Shown here one piece after another: positions 8,366 to 18,661 of a DNA stretch of 64,000 bases. Every line of letters begins with the position of its first letter. The stretch's first letter is position 1. The DNA lies in the NCBI GenBank assembly GCA_943358175.1, contig CALRGV010000001.1, positions 1-64,000 of the forward strand, written 5' to 3'. A model generated the notes under the pieces. It saw nothing but the letters and a program-made list of their open reading frames with translations, made no database searches and was not told the DNA's origin. The translations under genes and the position numbers were made by a program. This DNA comes from Candidatus Peribacteria bacterium. Its GTDB lineage: Bacteria; Patescibacteriota; Gracilibacteria; UBA1369; LOWO2-01-FULL-3.

Positions 8366-9298
8366 GTATTTAATGTTGTTTAGATATATTAATAGAATGA
8401 CTGCCATGGCTACCACGATTAAGCTGTAGTAGAGCCAGTTTTCATTTGTGGGTTTTGATTTTGCTACTTCCAGGTGTTGTTTTTCTATTTTGAAATCGAG
8501 GAGACGGTATTGTTTTTCTTTGTTTTTTTCGACCAGGAAGAGGACTTGGTCTTTTTCTTTTAGAGTGTTGTTTAGCAGTTCATTATTGTTTTTGGTGGGG
8601 AGATTTATGGTGAGTGGTTTATTGTCGTTTGTTGTAATTCTTAGGTAACTTTGATGATTTTTATCCGAATTGATGTTTTTTTCTTCAATTTTTCCGGAAA
8701 TTTCATGGTAAATCGGATTTATGATGCCTTTTGTAGGGGCGGTCCAGGTGGTGAGGGTTTTATTTTGACCGGAAATTTTTATGCGTGAAAGGCTGAGGTT
8801 TTCTTCAGAATTTTCGTATTTAATCTTGTCGATAATTTCTCCGACAAAGTTTTTTAATTCTATTTTGCAGTTACTATTGAGAATGGAAAATTTGTAATTT
8901 GAGGCATCAATTATTAGATAAGACTTTGCTTTGATGATGGTTTTGTCGTTGAATTTGATTGTTTTAGGTTTGGTGTTTTTGATTGGATTATTAATGTTTA
9001 GGGACCAATTGCCAAGGTTTATATCGCGGTTTTCTTGATTAAAAAGTTCTATCCACTCTTTGCCGATGTCTTTTCCTTTTGGATTTGGAAAAACTTCGGA
9101 AATGGAAAGGTGGTTGGAGAGGTCACCGTTTTTGTTAATGGGGATTTTAGCTTTTGTCTTTTTTATGGTTTTGGCATTGGTTTCTGTCGTTTTCATGGAT
9201 TTTTTCGTGGTTTTTGCCAATGAAATGTCTGAAGTTTGGCAAAAAATGCTGAAAAAGATGAGGAATGTCGCTATTTTTTTAATTTGTTTATTTTTCAT
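8354..9298 (-). CDS. Lamin-tail domain surface protein
   Basis: A 314-residue protein with an N-terminal signal peptide (about residues 1-28, KKIATFLIFFSIFCQTS) and a Lys/Thr-rich linker. A lamin-tail (LTD) domain spans about 60-165 and is recognisable from LSISEVFPNP...GKEWIELFN...INLGNWSLN and the later LSLSR. A small beta-rich region (about 195-270) and a C-terminal transmembrane helix (YYSLIVVAMAVILLIYL, about 288-305) follow. The protein is therefore probably anchored by its C-terminus and exposed outside. Bacterial LTDs occur in secreted nucleases and surface proteins; no catalytic domain is visible here. It converges on the SLH gene, and its stop codon shares the copy 2 hairpin. Confidence 0.8.
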   Translation of the reverse strand: MKNKQIKKIATFLIFFSIFCQTSDISLAKTTKKSMKTTETNAKTIKKTKAKIPINKNGDLSNHLSISEVFPNPKGKDIGKEWIELFNQENRDINLGNWSLNINNPIKNTKPKTIKFNDKTIIKAKSYLIIDASNYKFSILNSNCKIELKNFVGEIIDKIKYENSEENLSLSRIKISGQNKTLTTWTAPTKGIINPIYHEISGKIEEKNINSDKNHQSYLRITTNDNKPLTINLPTKNNNELLNNTLKEKDQVLFLVEKNKEKQYRLLDFKIEKQHLEVAKSKPTNENWLYYSLIVVAMAVILLIYLNNIKYKSV

Positions 9299-9605
9299 AT
9301 TTTAAACTAAAACATAGAAACATAAAATTTTCTTAAAATAATATTAAAATATTTCTAAAATTTCTAAAATATGCGTTTGACATTTTTGGTGGATGAAGTA
9401 GATTGTCTTTAGTAAATAAAAGAAGTTTTAGATCAAGTTTGAAGAATAATTTTTGCGAAATTTAATCGTTGAAAACGAAAGTTGATTATAATGAAAAAAG
9501 TCGGGTCACAGATAGGACGGCTTGCCGGTCACTAATAATGACTGGCGTGTGTTGTGGAAAAATTCTTCAAATTAGGTTCTGGAACTTCATGTAACCAATA
9601 CTGTT
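9299..9605. other. 307-bp intergenic region upstream of rny
   Basis: Holds the AT-rich upstream region of the minus-strand lamin-tail gene (9300-9370, runs of AAAATTTTCTTAAAAT type) and the rny leader. TATAAT at 9487-9492 is a possible rny -10 without a clear -35. A hairpin GCCGGTCA/TGACTGGC (9524-9546, one G-T wobble) lies in the presumed leader, about 60 bp before the rny start. No coding region is seen. Confidence 0.5.
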
Positions 9606-11129
9606 ATGTTAGTCCCAATTTTGTTAGCGATACTTGGGGTAGCTCTTGGGGGAACTTCCGGCTACTACTACCGCAAAAAACAGGTTGAGGAAAGGAACAA
9701 AGATTTGGTAGTGAAATCCGAACAAATCCTTGCCGATGCCAAAAACAAGTCGAAAGAACTCATATTTGACGCTCGCAATGAGGCCATGAAGCTTCAGGAT
9801 GAAGTGAAAAAGGAGGAGCAACGTACTCACGCCAAACTGGATGAAATCGAGGAACGTTTGCTGAAGAAAGAGCAGGTGCTTGACCATAAACATGATGATG
9901 TTGAAAAGCTCAGATTGGATTTGGATAGCAAAGTGACTTCTGTTAAACAGCTGAGAGATGATGTGGAAGGAATTTATAAGCTTCAGTCTCAGCAGTTGGA
10001 AAAAGTTGCCGGAATGTCTATGGAGGAAGCTAAGGTTGTTTTGATGAAAAAAGTGGAGGAAGAAGCTAAGGAAGACATTGTAATTCAAATCAGGAAGGCT
10101 GAAAAAGATTTGCAGGATAAGGCTGACGAGAGAGCAAAATGGATTATCGCCGATGCTATTTCACGCTGTGCCGCGGAGACTACCGTTGAATCTACAGCCA
10201 CAATCGTGAATTTGCCAAATGATGAAATGAAGGGTCGTATTATTGGCCGTGAGGGTCGTAATATTAATACTTTCGAGCAAATCACCGGTGTTGATGTCAT
10301 TATTGACGATACTCCGGGCTCGATTATTATTTCCGGTTTTGATTTGGTACGTCGTTATATTGCGAAAATTTCCTTGGAGAGATTGATTGAAGATGGTCGT
10401 ATCCATCCGGCTAGAATCGAAGAGACGGTAGAAAAGGTGAAGGAAGAGGTGAATGTTTTGATTAAAGAATTGGGCGAGAAGGCGGTGCTGGAAACCGGGG
10501 TTACTGGTTTACATCCAAATCTTACAAAAATTCTGGGTCGTTTGAAATTCAGAGTTACGCACGGTCAGAATGCGCTTCGTCATTCGATGGAAGTTTCTTT
10601 AATTGCTGCAGCTTTGGCTGCGGAATTGGGTGCGGATGAAGGTATTTGTAGAAAGGCCGGTTTGTTGCACGATATTGGTAAGGCGGTTGATCATGAAGTT
10701 CCCGGTCATCATGCTAAGATTGGTGCGGACATTGCGCGTAAGTTTGGTTTGCCACAGGAAGTGGTGCACGCGATTGAGGCACATCATGGACATCCGGCTC
10801 CGGAAAGTATTGAGGCTCAAATTGTGCAGGTGGCTAATATTATTTCCAATGCCAGACCAGGTGCCAGCAAGGAAAATCTGGATACCTATATCAGGAGACT
10901 GATGGAGTTTGAAAATATGTGTAATAGTTTTGAAGGAGTAAAGAAATCTTATGTAATTCAAGCCGGTACGGAAGTACGAATCTTTATTGATCCGGATAAA
11001 ATTGATGACCTGGAAGCGGTGAAATTGGCTCATAATGTCGTGAGAAAAATCGAACATGATTTACAACATCCGGGTCCCGTAAAGGTGCATGTGATCAGAG
11101 AAACAAGGGTGGAAGAATTTGCAAAATAA
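9606..11129 (+). CDS. rny: Ribonuclease Y
   Basis: A 507-residue endoribonuclease that starts mRNA decay at the inner face of the membrane. An N-terminal transmembrane helix (residues 1-20) is followed by a long coiled coil (about 25-195, rich in Lys/Glu). Then come a KH RNA-binding domain with GRIIGREGRNI (about 198-265) and an HD phosphohydrolase domain: RHSMEV and LLHDIGKAVDHE, then the AHHG motif (about 320-430). The length matches the family. It has its own leader with a hairpin (9524-9546), no Shine-Dalgarno sequence, and structured repeat copy 3 immediately after its stop codon. A 3'-end structure next to the gene for the main decay nuclease is worth noting but may be coincidence. Confidence 0.95.
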   Translation: MLVPILLAILGVALGGTSGYYYRKKQVEERNKDLVVKSEQILADAKNKSKELIFDARNEAMKLQDEVKKEEQRTHAKLDEIEERLLKKEQVLDHKHDDVEKLRLDLDSKVTSVKQLRDDVEGIYKLQSQQLEKVAGMSMEEAKVVLMKKVEEEAKEDIVIQIRKAEKDLQDKADERAKWIIADAISRCAAETTVESTATIVNLPNDEMKGRIIGREGRNINTFEQITGVDVIIDDTPGSIIISGFDLVRRYIAKISLERLIEDGRIHPARIEETVEKVKEEVNVLIKELGEKAVLETGVTGLHPNLTKILGRLKFRVTHGQNALRHSMEVSLIAAALAAELGADEGICRKAGLLHDIGKAVDHEVPGHHAKIGADIARKFGLPQEVVHAIEAHHGHPAPESIEAQIVQVANIISNARPGASKENLDTYIRRLMEFENMCNSFEGVKKSYVIQAGTEVRIFIDPDKIDDLEAVKLAHNVVRKIEHDLQHPGPVKVHVIRETRVEEFAK

Positions 11130-11130
11130 T

Positions 11131-11250
11131 AGAGTGTTTACTTGATACCATCTACTTCGTTGTCAGAAAAATTTTAATCCTCACCGGCTCGCAGCCGGCT
11201 GCGGTTAAAATTTTTCTGACGCCTCGTACCTGATATCAATTAAACACTCT
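11131..11250 (+). repeat. Structured 3' element, copy 3
   Basis: Outer stem AGAGTGTTTA (11131-11140) pairs with its complement ending 11250. The core is nearly identical to copy 2 (only the apical loop, TCGCA against CTTGA, differs) while the outer stem differs. It begins 2 bp after the rny stop codon. Confidence 0.9.
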
Positions 11251-11266
11251 CTTTATGTTTTTGGTA

Positions 11267-11295
11267 TTGAAAAAATTGGGAAAACTTGGTATAAT
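11267..11295 (+). promoter_or_regulatory. Promoter of the beta-helix protein gene
   Basis: TTGAAA (11267-11272), exactly 17 bp, TATAAT (11290-11295). The predicted transcript start near 11302 rules out an upstream in-frame start at 11255 and supports the ATG at 11327, which begins a signal peptide. Confidence 0.8.
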
Positions 11296-11326
11296 ATTGA
11301 GAACAAATAAAAATAAATATAAAAAT

Positions 11327-14300
11327 ATGAAAAATATTCAGCGCTTGATTGCAATGACTTTAGTCTTTGCGATTTTTTGCAATGTGGCTTTTGCGGATAC
11401 AACGTTTACAGTGAATGATGCTGGGGATCTCGGTGATAGTAATCTGAACACTGCGTCATGTGACAATGGTTTCGGTGCTTGTACATTTAGGGCTGCTTTA
11501 GAGCAAGCTAATTTTACTGGCGGGACGGATACTATAAATTTTCAGGGCGGTACTACTACTACGGTGCCTGGTTCAAATTTGACTGTCGATAGTAATATTA
11601 TTATTGATAGTAGCGCAACTAATAGGCTTGTGATTGATGGGAATAGTGGTGCATTTGGTTTGGTTTTCGGTCCAAATTCAGATAATAGCCAGATTGATAG
11701 TGTAGGTTTTAATGATATAGATAGCGCTGATAGCACTCCTGCTATTTCAATTAATGCCGGCGCTGATGGTCTTATAATTGGAGGTACTACTGGAAATGGT
11801 AATATAATTGGTTTGGATGTTAGTAGTGGGGATGCCACTGTGGATACTCGTAACGGCATTGGTATTTCCAGTGCTGGTAGTAATATTACTATTCGAAATA
11901 ATAATATCAGTGGTAATAGAACTTACGGTATTAAGATTAATACCGGCGCAGGACTTCATACTATTACAGGAAATACTATTGGTTTAAGTTTTGGTGGTCT
12001 GGTTAGACCTAATGGAAGCGATGGTCTTGCGGTTTTGGGTACTGTAAATATGGCTGGAACGGTTATAGGTGGTAATCAGGCTGGTTCCTTGAATAATAAT
12101 ATTTCAGGTAATACGGGTCATGGTATTCGTATTGGTGATAGTACTGGTGCTATTAGCGGTTCGGCATCTATAATGGGGAATTTTATAGGAAGTGGAGCTA
12201 TCGGTAATACTGGTGATGGAATTTTTGTCGATACCGATGCGTCTACTTTAGATCTTACGATTGGTACAGACGGAAATGGTTCAAATGATAATACGGAAGG
12301 AAATGAGTTTCAATCAAATGCTGGAGATTGTATGGAAATTAAGGAAGCTGATGATCTCATTATTGCTGGAAATTCTATTGGTCTGACTGCGGCCGGAGGG
12401 GCTGTAGGTTGTGGCGGTACTGGTGTGAAAATTGGTACGGCGACGGTTGGTCCAAATACTCTAAGATTTGGTACTGATAATAATGATGAAAATGAAGGGA
12501 ATGCGGTTGGTAGTAATAGTGCGGGAGGTATGCTCGTTAATAATGCCACAATAAATAATATTCATGGTAATAAGTTTGGTATGAATAATAATGGCGATGC
12601 TAGGTCAAATACCGGTGGTGCGGCTTTGAAAATAGCGGCTTCTCAGGCTACGACCGTGAATATCGGTACTGCTACCGCTACCGGATTTGATTCCAGTGGA
12701 AGTAATTTTATCGGTAATAGCCCGGCCGGTTATGACGGAGCACTTATTATTAGCAATACGGCAAGTGGAGCAACAGTGAAAATAAAGGCCAATAGATTTG
12801 GTCTTGCTACGAATGATACTACTGCGGCAACCAATATAACCAATGGAATTCATTTAACTGCACCGGCTAATTATACGATAGGTACTGATTTAGATCTTTC
12901 AAACGATACTTATGAACGTAATATTATTTCCAATAGCGGAAGTAATGGAATTTATGTGGGAAATGGTCCACTTACCATGGCTATGTCGGGTCTTTATGTG
13001 GGACTTGCTTTGGCCGGGTTTGAAGTCACTTATAATGCTGCCGCCGGCAATGGTACTACCGGTGCTGCAGGTGAAAAAAATGGAGTAAAAATAGCAAGTA
13101 ATTCTTTGACCACTCTTTCTGTTGGTGGATCTGATAGCGCACAGAGAAATTTTTTCGCCGCCAGTGGCGAGCATGGTCTTTCTATTGTGGATGTTGGCGC
13201 AGCCATAGGTTTTACGATTAGAAACAGTATTTTTGGTTTTGGATCTAATCTTACTACGGCACGTGGCAATACCGGGTCGGCTATTTCCATTGCTGAAGGA
13301 GGAGCTATTTCACTTATTGATAATGTGGTGGGAAATTCTTCCGCTGATGCTATCAGTTTGACTGGGGGAACTTCATATACAATTACGGGAAGCAAAATAG
13401 GAACAGATTCGACAGGATTGGTGTCTCATACAAATGCAGGGCACGGACTTGTGCTTAATAATTTCACAACAACCACTGCTGTTATTGGAGGAATTACTGC
13501 AGCGTTGGGCAATATTTTTGCCGGATCAACCGGAACGAAAAATGGTATTTATATTCAGCAATTGGCATCAAGTGCCGCCACTGTTTCACTTCTTGGTAAT
13601 TATATAGGTATTTGTGCCAATACGGCTACCGGAGATATTGCGACAAGCAATCTTACTACATGTAAAAATACCGGGCATGGTATTGAGGCTTTATATGGTG
13701 CTTTGACTATTGGTGGTGATAATGCGCTTTTGGATGCAGGTACGTGGACTATTGCAGGAGCTAATGTGATTAGTAATAATACTCTAAATGGGGTGAAAAT
13801 CGGTGGTAGTAATGTGAGTTCGGCTACATTATATAGTAATATTATTGGTTTAATTAGGGCGCTTGGTTCCAGTGTATTCGATGTGGCTGCACCTAATGTA
13901 TCTTCGGGTGTTGCTGTTGATTCTTCCGGGCTTGCTACTTTTGCTTTAGGCGGAGTAGGTTCGACCACTGCATCTTCAAAAAGAGCGGTGATTGCCAGTA
14001 GCGGTGGAAATGGTTTGGAGCTTTTAGCTATGGGAATCACTGGCGTTGCTACGATAACCAATACTTTTATAGGAACAGATTGGTTGGGAACAACTGATCG
14101 TGGAAATACCGGAGATGGTATTAATATTGCTCCGGCTGTTGCTGGTGCTACGGTAAATGTTGGTGGTATTTCAACCAATCAGGGTAATGTAATCAGTGGA
14201 AATACCGGTGACGGTATTGATGTTAATGGAAGTGGTGCTGTAACTGTCAATATTTATCAGAATGTCATTGGTTTGGCTTATGGTGCTTTAGCAAAATTGG

Positions 14301-16417
14301 CTAATGACGCTATTGGTATTCATTTAAGAAATAACAGTGCTACGGTAACTGTTGGTAATGCTGAAATTACCGGTAAAAATATTATTAGTGGTAATGGTAG
14401 CTATGGAATAAAGGTGACCGGAGGTAATGTGGTGATTCGCGGTAATTATATTGGTACTAATGTCAATGGTACGGCTTCGAGTACTTTTGCCAATGGAACA
14501 AATGAAATTTATGCGGAATCAACCGGTGGTTCAATTTCAGCTTTAAGAATTGGTGGATCTCTAAATACAATTAATGATTTGGCACATTTGGCGATTTATT
14601 TGAAGGATATTATTAGTTGGAATGAAACCAATGGTTATTTGGAAACCGATAATACCTGGTCGAGTAGATCGACTGCGACAACTTCACTTGGTATGTTTCA
14701 GAGATATGTCGGTGCGACTTTGGCGGCTTCCGGGCCTCAGGCTTGTTATGATTATCTTGATAATGATGGTGATGGAACTGCTGATTTGGGTGATCCTGGC
14801 TGTTCAAATTCACAAGATACTGATGAGACTAACCCTGGCGGTGGTGGTGGAGGTGGTGGAGCTGCCGCTGCGGCTTCAAATAGTGCGGCTGCGGCTGCGA
14901 AAGCGGAGAAAATAGCTGCAAAAGAGCAAGCGGCTGAAGACAAGGCTGCTCAAGAACAAGCGGCGCAACTTGTAAAGGAACAGGCAGATAAAGCTGAGGC
15001 TGCTGAGTCTGCGGCTGCGGAACAAGCTGCTGCTGTTGTGGAACAAGCCGCTAAAGATCAGGAGGCGGCTGAGAAAGCGGCAATCGCTGAAAAAAATATC
15101 AGGGATTATATAATTTCCAATAAACTTCGTGAGGGAGTAAGTTCCGTTCAAGAAAGTGTTTTTGGCAAGAATGTTAACATGGATATTCTTTTAAATTTAC
15201 AGCAAGCTGGCGAGCAAGCTAGTGTGCAGAATGATCCTGTTGCTGCAAGATTGGAACTTTTGAATGAGCAGCCAAGAACTGTTGAGCAAGAATTAATTCA
15301 GGGTAGTTTTGATAAATTGGCTGAGGGTGAAGTATTGACTGTGCCGGAAGAAAAGAGAGTTGAAAGTGCGATTCAAGTTGTTCTTGAAGAAGCTATCGGT
15401 GATATTTTTAAACAAGCCGAAGCTAGTGGCCAGGAGGCACCACAAATTTCAGTTACCCTTCCAAGTGGAGAAGTTAAGCAGCTTGATAAGAATACGAAAA
15501 TTGTTTTCAGACTTAATGCTGCAAAAGATGAAGATGCTAACACCGAGGGAGAGAATACAGTATTTGCTACGCCTTCAACGATTTTCAATGATAATGGTGT
15601 TGCTGCCTTTGTTTCAGCTCAGTATGGTGGTGTAATTGGCGATCTATTGGCTGAGGACAAAGTGTTTTATGAAGGATTGATTGGTCTTCGGGATAATGTG
15701 AAAAGTGTTGAAGAGTTGAGGCCTAGTGTTCCAAAAATTACCAGTCCTGCGACGGATGTTCCTCCACAATCTGTAATTTGGCTTGCCGGTCCTAAAGCTG
15801 GTGAACGAGTTACTGTCTTTGCAGTTGATAGAGTTTCTGAAAATCCTAAGGATTGGAAAACTGAAAATCTTGGCAAATTCAAATTGGATGAAACCAATAA
15901 AGCTGCGGTGGATCTTGATTTACGTAAGATAATGGGAAATGAAGCAACTAAAAAAATTACTTTGGTTGTACAGGATGAGAGAGGTAAGGGTTCTTCTAGA
16001 GAAATGACTTTAAGTAATAATATTGGAATGACAATGGAGACAGTTACCATTAAAGATGGTGATCAAATCAACTCTGCGGATTTGGTTTCTTATGACAATG
16101 CTTTTACTAAGGTTGCTAATAGAATTGTTTCATTGGCGGCAGCCGTGGTTAAGAAGGATGAGCCTACTACCGATGTGAAGGTACAATCCCCAATTACCGC
16201 CAGAGGCTATGCGGATCCGGGTAGTGTGGTGTTTGTCACCTGGAAGAGTGTGTTAAAGACTTCTACAGTTATAGCTGATGCTTCACAGGGTTACTTTGAA
16301 GTGCAGGTACCAAAGGGATTGGAAAAGGGTCAGCATACCGCTTATATCTATAGTTACAGCCCACAGAAAAAGACCGCCAGTAACTTTTCGAAAGCAGTGT
16401 TTAATAAAGTTTTGTAA
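11327..16417 (+). CDS. Giant secreted CSLREA/beta-helix surface protein
   Basis: About 1,696 residues. The ATG at 11327 is chosen because it lies downstream of the promoter and opens a signal peptide (MKNIQRLIAMTLVFAIFCNVAFA). Next comes a CSLREA-like start (FTVNDAGDLGD...CTFRAALEQAN). About 1,050 residues of Gly/Asn/Thr-rich repeats follow, with recurring NxIxGNxxxGIxI patterns typical of right-handed parallel beta-helices. Around 1,138-1,160 is a Cys-bounded acidic loop (CYDYLDNDGDGTADLGDPGC) like a calcium-binding thrombospondin-type-3 motif. A Gly8 linker, an Ala/Glu/Lys coiled coil (about 1,185-1,262) and a C-terminal region with Ig-like strands follow. No sortase motif or SLH domain is seen. 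Likely roles are adhesion or surface polysaccharide binding, by inference. Confidence 0.75.
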   Translation: MKNIQRLIAMTLVFAIFCNVAFADTTFTVNDAGDLGDSNLNTASCDNGFGACTFRAALEQANFTGGTDTINFQGGTTTTVPGSNLTVDSNIIIDSSATNRLVIDGNSGAFGLVFGPNSDNSQIDSVGFNDIDSADSTPAISINAGADGLIIGGTTGNGNIIGLDVSSGDATVDTRNGIGISSAGSNITIRNNNISGNRTYGIKINTGAGLHTITGNTIGLSFGGLVRPNGSDGLAVLGTVNMAGTVIGGNQAGSLNNNISGNTGHGIRIGDSTGAISGSASIMGNFIGSGAIGNTGDGIFVDTDASTLDLTIGTDGNGSNDNTEGNEFQSNAGDCMEIKEADDLIIAGNSIGLTAAGGAVGCGGTGVKIGTATVGPNTLRFGTDNNDENEGNAVGSNSAGGMLVNNATINNIHGNKFGMNNNGDARSNTGGAALKIAASQATTVNIGTATATGFDSSGSNFIGNSPAGYDGALIISNTASGATVKIKANRFGLATNDTTAATNITNGIHLTAPANYTIGTDLDLSNDTYERNIISNSGSNGIYVGNGPLTMAMSGLYVGLALAGFEVTYNAAAGNGTTGAAGEKNGVKIASNSLTTLSVGGSDSAQRNFFAASGEHGLSIVDVGAAIGFTIRNSIFGFGSNLTTARGNTGSAISIAEGGAISLIDNVVGNSSADAISLTGGTSYTITGSKIGTDSTGLVSHTNAGHGLVLNNFTTTTAVIGGITAALGNIFAGSTGTKNGIYIQQLASSAATVSLLGNYIGICANTATGDIATSNLTTCKNTGHGIEALYGALTIGGDNALLDAGTWTIAGANVISNNTLNGVKIGGSNVSSATLYSNIIGLIRALGSSVFDVAAPNVSSGVAVDSSGLATFALGGVGSTTASSKRAVIASSGGNGLELLAMGITGVATITNTFIGTDWLGTTDRGNTGDGINIAPAVAGATVNVGGISTNQGNVISGNTGDGIDVNGSGAVTVNIYQNVIGLAYGALAKLANDAIGIHLRNNSATVTVGNAEITGKNIISGNGSYGIKVTGGNVVIRGNYIGTNVNGTASSTFANGTNEIYAESTGGSISALRIGGSLNTINDLAHLAIYLKDIISWNETNGYLETDNTWSSRSTATTSLGMFQRYVGATLAASGPQACYDYLDNDGDGTADLGDPGCSNSQDTDETNPGGGGGGGGAAAAASNSAAAAAKAEKIAAKEQAAEDKAAQEQAAQLVKEQADKAEAAESAAAEQAAAVVEQAAKDQEAAEKAAIAEKNIRDYIISNKLREGVSSVQESVFGKNVNMDILLNLQQAGEQASVQNDPVAARLELLNEQPRTVEQELIQGSFDKLAEGEVLTVPEEKRVESAIQVVLEEAIGDIFKQAEASGQEAPQISVTLPSGEVKQLDKNTKIVFRLNAAKDEDANTEGENTVFATPSTIFNDNGVAAFVSAQYGGVIGDLLAEDKVFYEGLIGLRDNVKSVEELRPSVPKITSPATDVPPQSVIWLAGPKAGERVTVFAVDRVSENPKDWKTENLGKFKLDETNKAAVDLDLRKIMGNEATKKITLVVQDERGKGSSREMTLSNNIGMTMETVTIKDGDQINSADLVSYDNAFTKVANRIVSLAAAVVKKDEPTTDVKVQSPITARGYADPGSVVFVTWKSVLKTSTVIADASQGYFEVQVPKGLEKGQHTAYIYSYSPQKKTASNFSKAVFNKVL

Positions 16418-16457
16418 AACTTAAGTATAAGCTCGGAAATTTTCAAAAAGAAACCTC

Positions 16458-16485
16458 TTGACGAGAATATTTAGCACTCTATAAT
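16458..16485 (+). promoter_or_regulatory. groESL promoter
   Basis: TTGACG (16458-16463), 16-bp spacer, TATAAT (16480-16485). The -10 lies inside the CIRCE operator spacer, the classic arrangement for HrcA repression. Confidence 0.85.
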
Positions 16486-16497
16486 ACAGGGTGCTAA
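16471..16497 (+). promoter_or_regulatory. CIRCE operator
   Basis: TTAGCACTC (16471-16479), 9-bp spacer, GGGTGCTAA (16489-16497); one mismatch from the consensus inverted repeat. It predicts HrcA-type heat-shock control of groES-groEL. hrcA is not in this window. Confidence 0.95.
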
Positions 16498-16524
16498 ATT
16501 TTTTATTTTTAACTTTATATATTT

Positions 16525-16818
16525 ATGACAAAGATTGTTCCTACGAATGACCATTTGGTGGTCGAGGCTATTGAAGAAAGTACGGTTTCCGCGAGTGGTA
16601 TTATTATTCCGGATACAGCTTCGAAAGAGAAGCCTATGAAGGGTAAAGTTTTGGCTGTGGGTCCGGGTAAATTGACTGATGATGGCAAACGTTTGCCGAT
16701 GGATATTGTGGAGGGAGATGTGGTGATTTTTTCCAAGTATGGTCCGAATGAAATCAAGATAGATGGCAAGGAACTTTTGATTCTTTCTGCTAGTGATATT
16801 TATGGCAAGCTTGCTTAG
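16525..16818 (+). CDS. groES: Co-chaperonin GroES
   Basis: A 97-residue Hsp10 that caps the GroEL ring in a heptamer. The N-terminal beta-barrel strand (IVPTNDHLVVEAIEE), the mobile loop (about residues 18-31, STVSASGIIIPD, with the hydrophobic triplet III that contacts GroEL) and the GKVLAVGPG and VIFSKYGPNEIKIDGKELLIL strands are all present. Length is standard. Control is by the CIRCE element and promoter directly upstream. It is followed by groEL after 37 bp. As throughout the window, there is no Shine-Dalgarno sequence before the ATG. Confidence 0.97.
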   Translation: MTKIVPTNDHLVVEAIEESTVSASGIIIPDTASKEKPMKGKVLAVGPGKLTDDGKRLPMDIVEGDVVIFSKYGPNEIKIDGKELLILSASDIYGKLA

Positions 16819-16846
16819 TTCGGTTCTTAATTAATATTTAATTTAA

Positions 16847-18493
<1,647 letters not shown>

Positions 18494-18510
18494 GAATCAT
18501 TCAAAGCTAT

Positions 18511-18590
18511 CATCTACTTCGTTGTCAGTAAAGTTTTGATCCTCACTTACTTGCTGTAAGCTCCGGTCAAAATTTTACTGACGCCTCGTA
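18511..18590 (+). repeat. Structured 3' element, copy 4 (core only)
   Basis: All conserved segments are present (CTACTTCGTTGTCAG, GATCCTC, CCGGTC, CTGACGCCTCGTA), with the apical stem CTTAC/GTAAG. The flanks do not pair, so this copy lacks the long outer stem. It lies downstream of groEL. Confidence 0.88.
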
Positions 18591-18611
18591 TTAAGTACCG
18601 GAGTTTTTCGA

Positions 18612-18640
18612 TTGACATCAGTGGGTATTGACGTTATAGT
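18612..18640 (+). promoter_or_regulatory. Strong promoter for the RelA/SpoT-like gene
   Basis: TTGACA (18612-18617), 17-bp spacer, TATAGT (18635-18640). The ATG at 18662 is 21 bp from the -10, giving a very short leader with no Shine-Dalgarno sequence. Confidence 0.8.
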
Positions 18641-18661
18641 ATCTTCTTTTTAAGATTTTTT

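Noticed and set aside
11542..14178. Long open frames on the minus strand across the beta-helix gene
   Set aside because: They are shadows of a low-complexity Gly/Asn/Thr-rich gene, with Pro/Val-rich translations and no family match.
14839..14862. Gly8-coding run as a phase-variable microsatellite
   Set aside because: It is an imperfect mixture of Gly codons with a three-base period, so slippage is unlikely and would not shift the frame.
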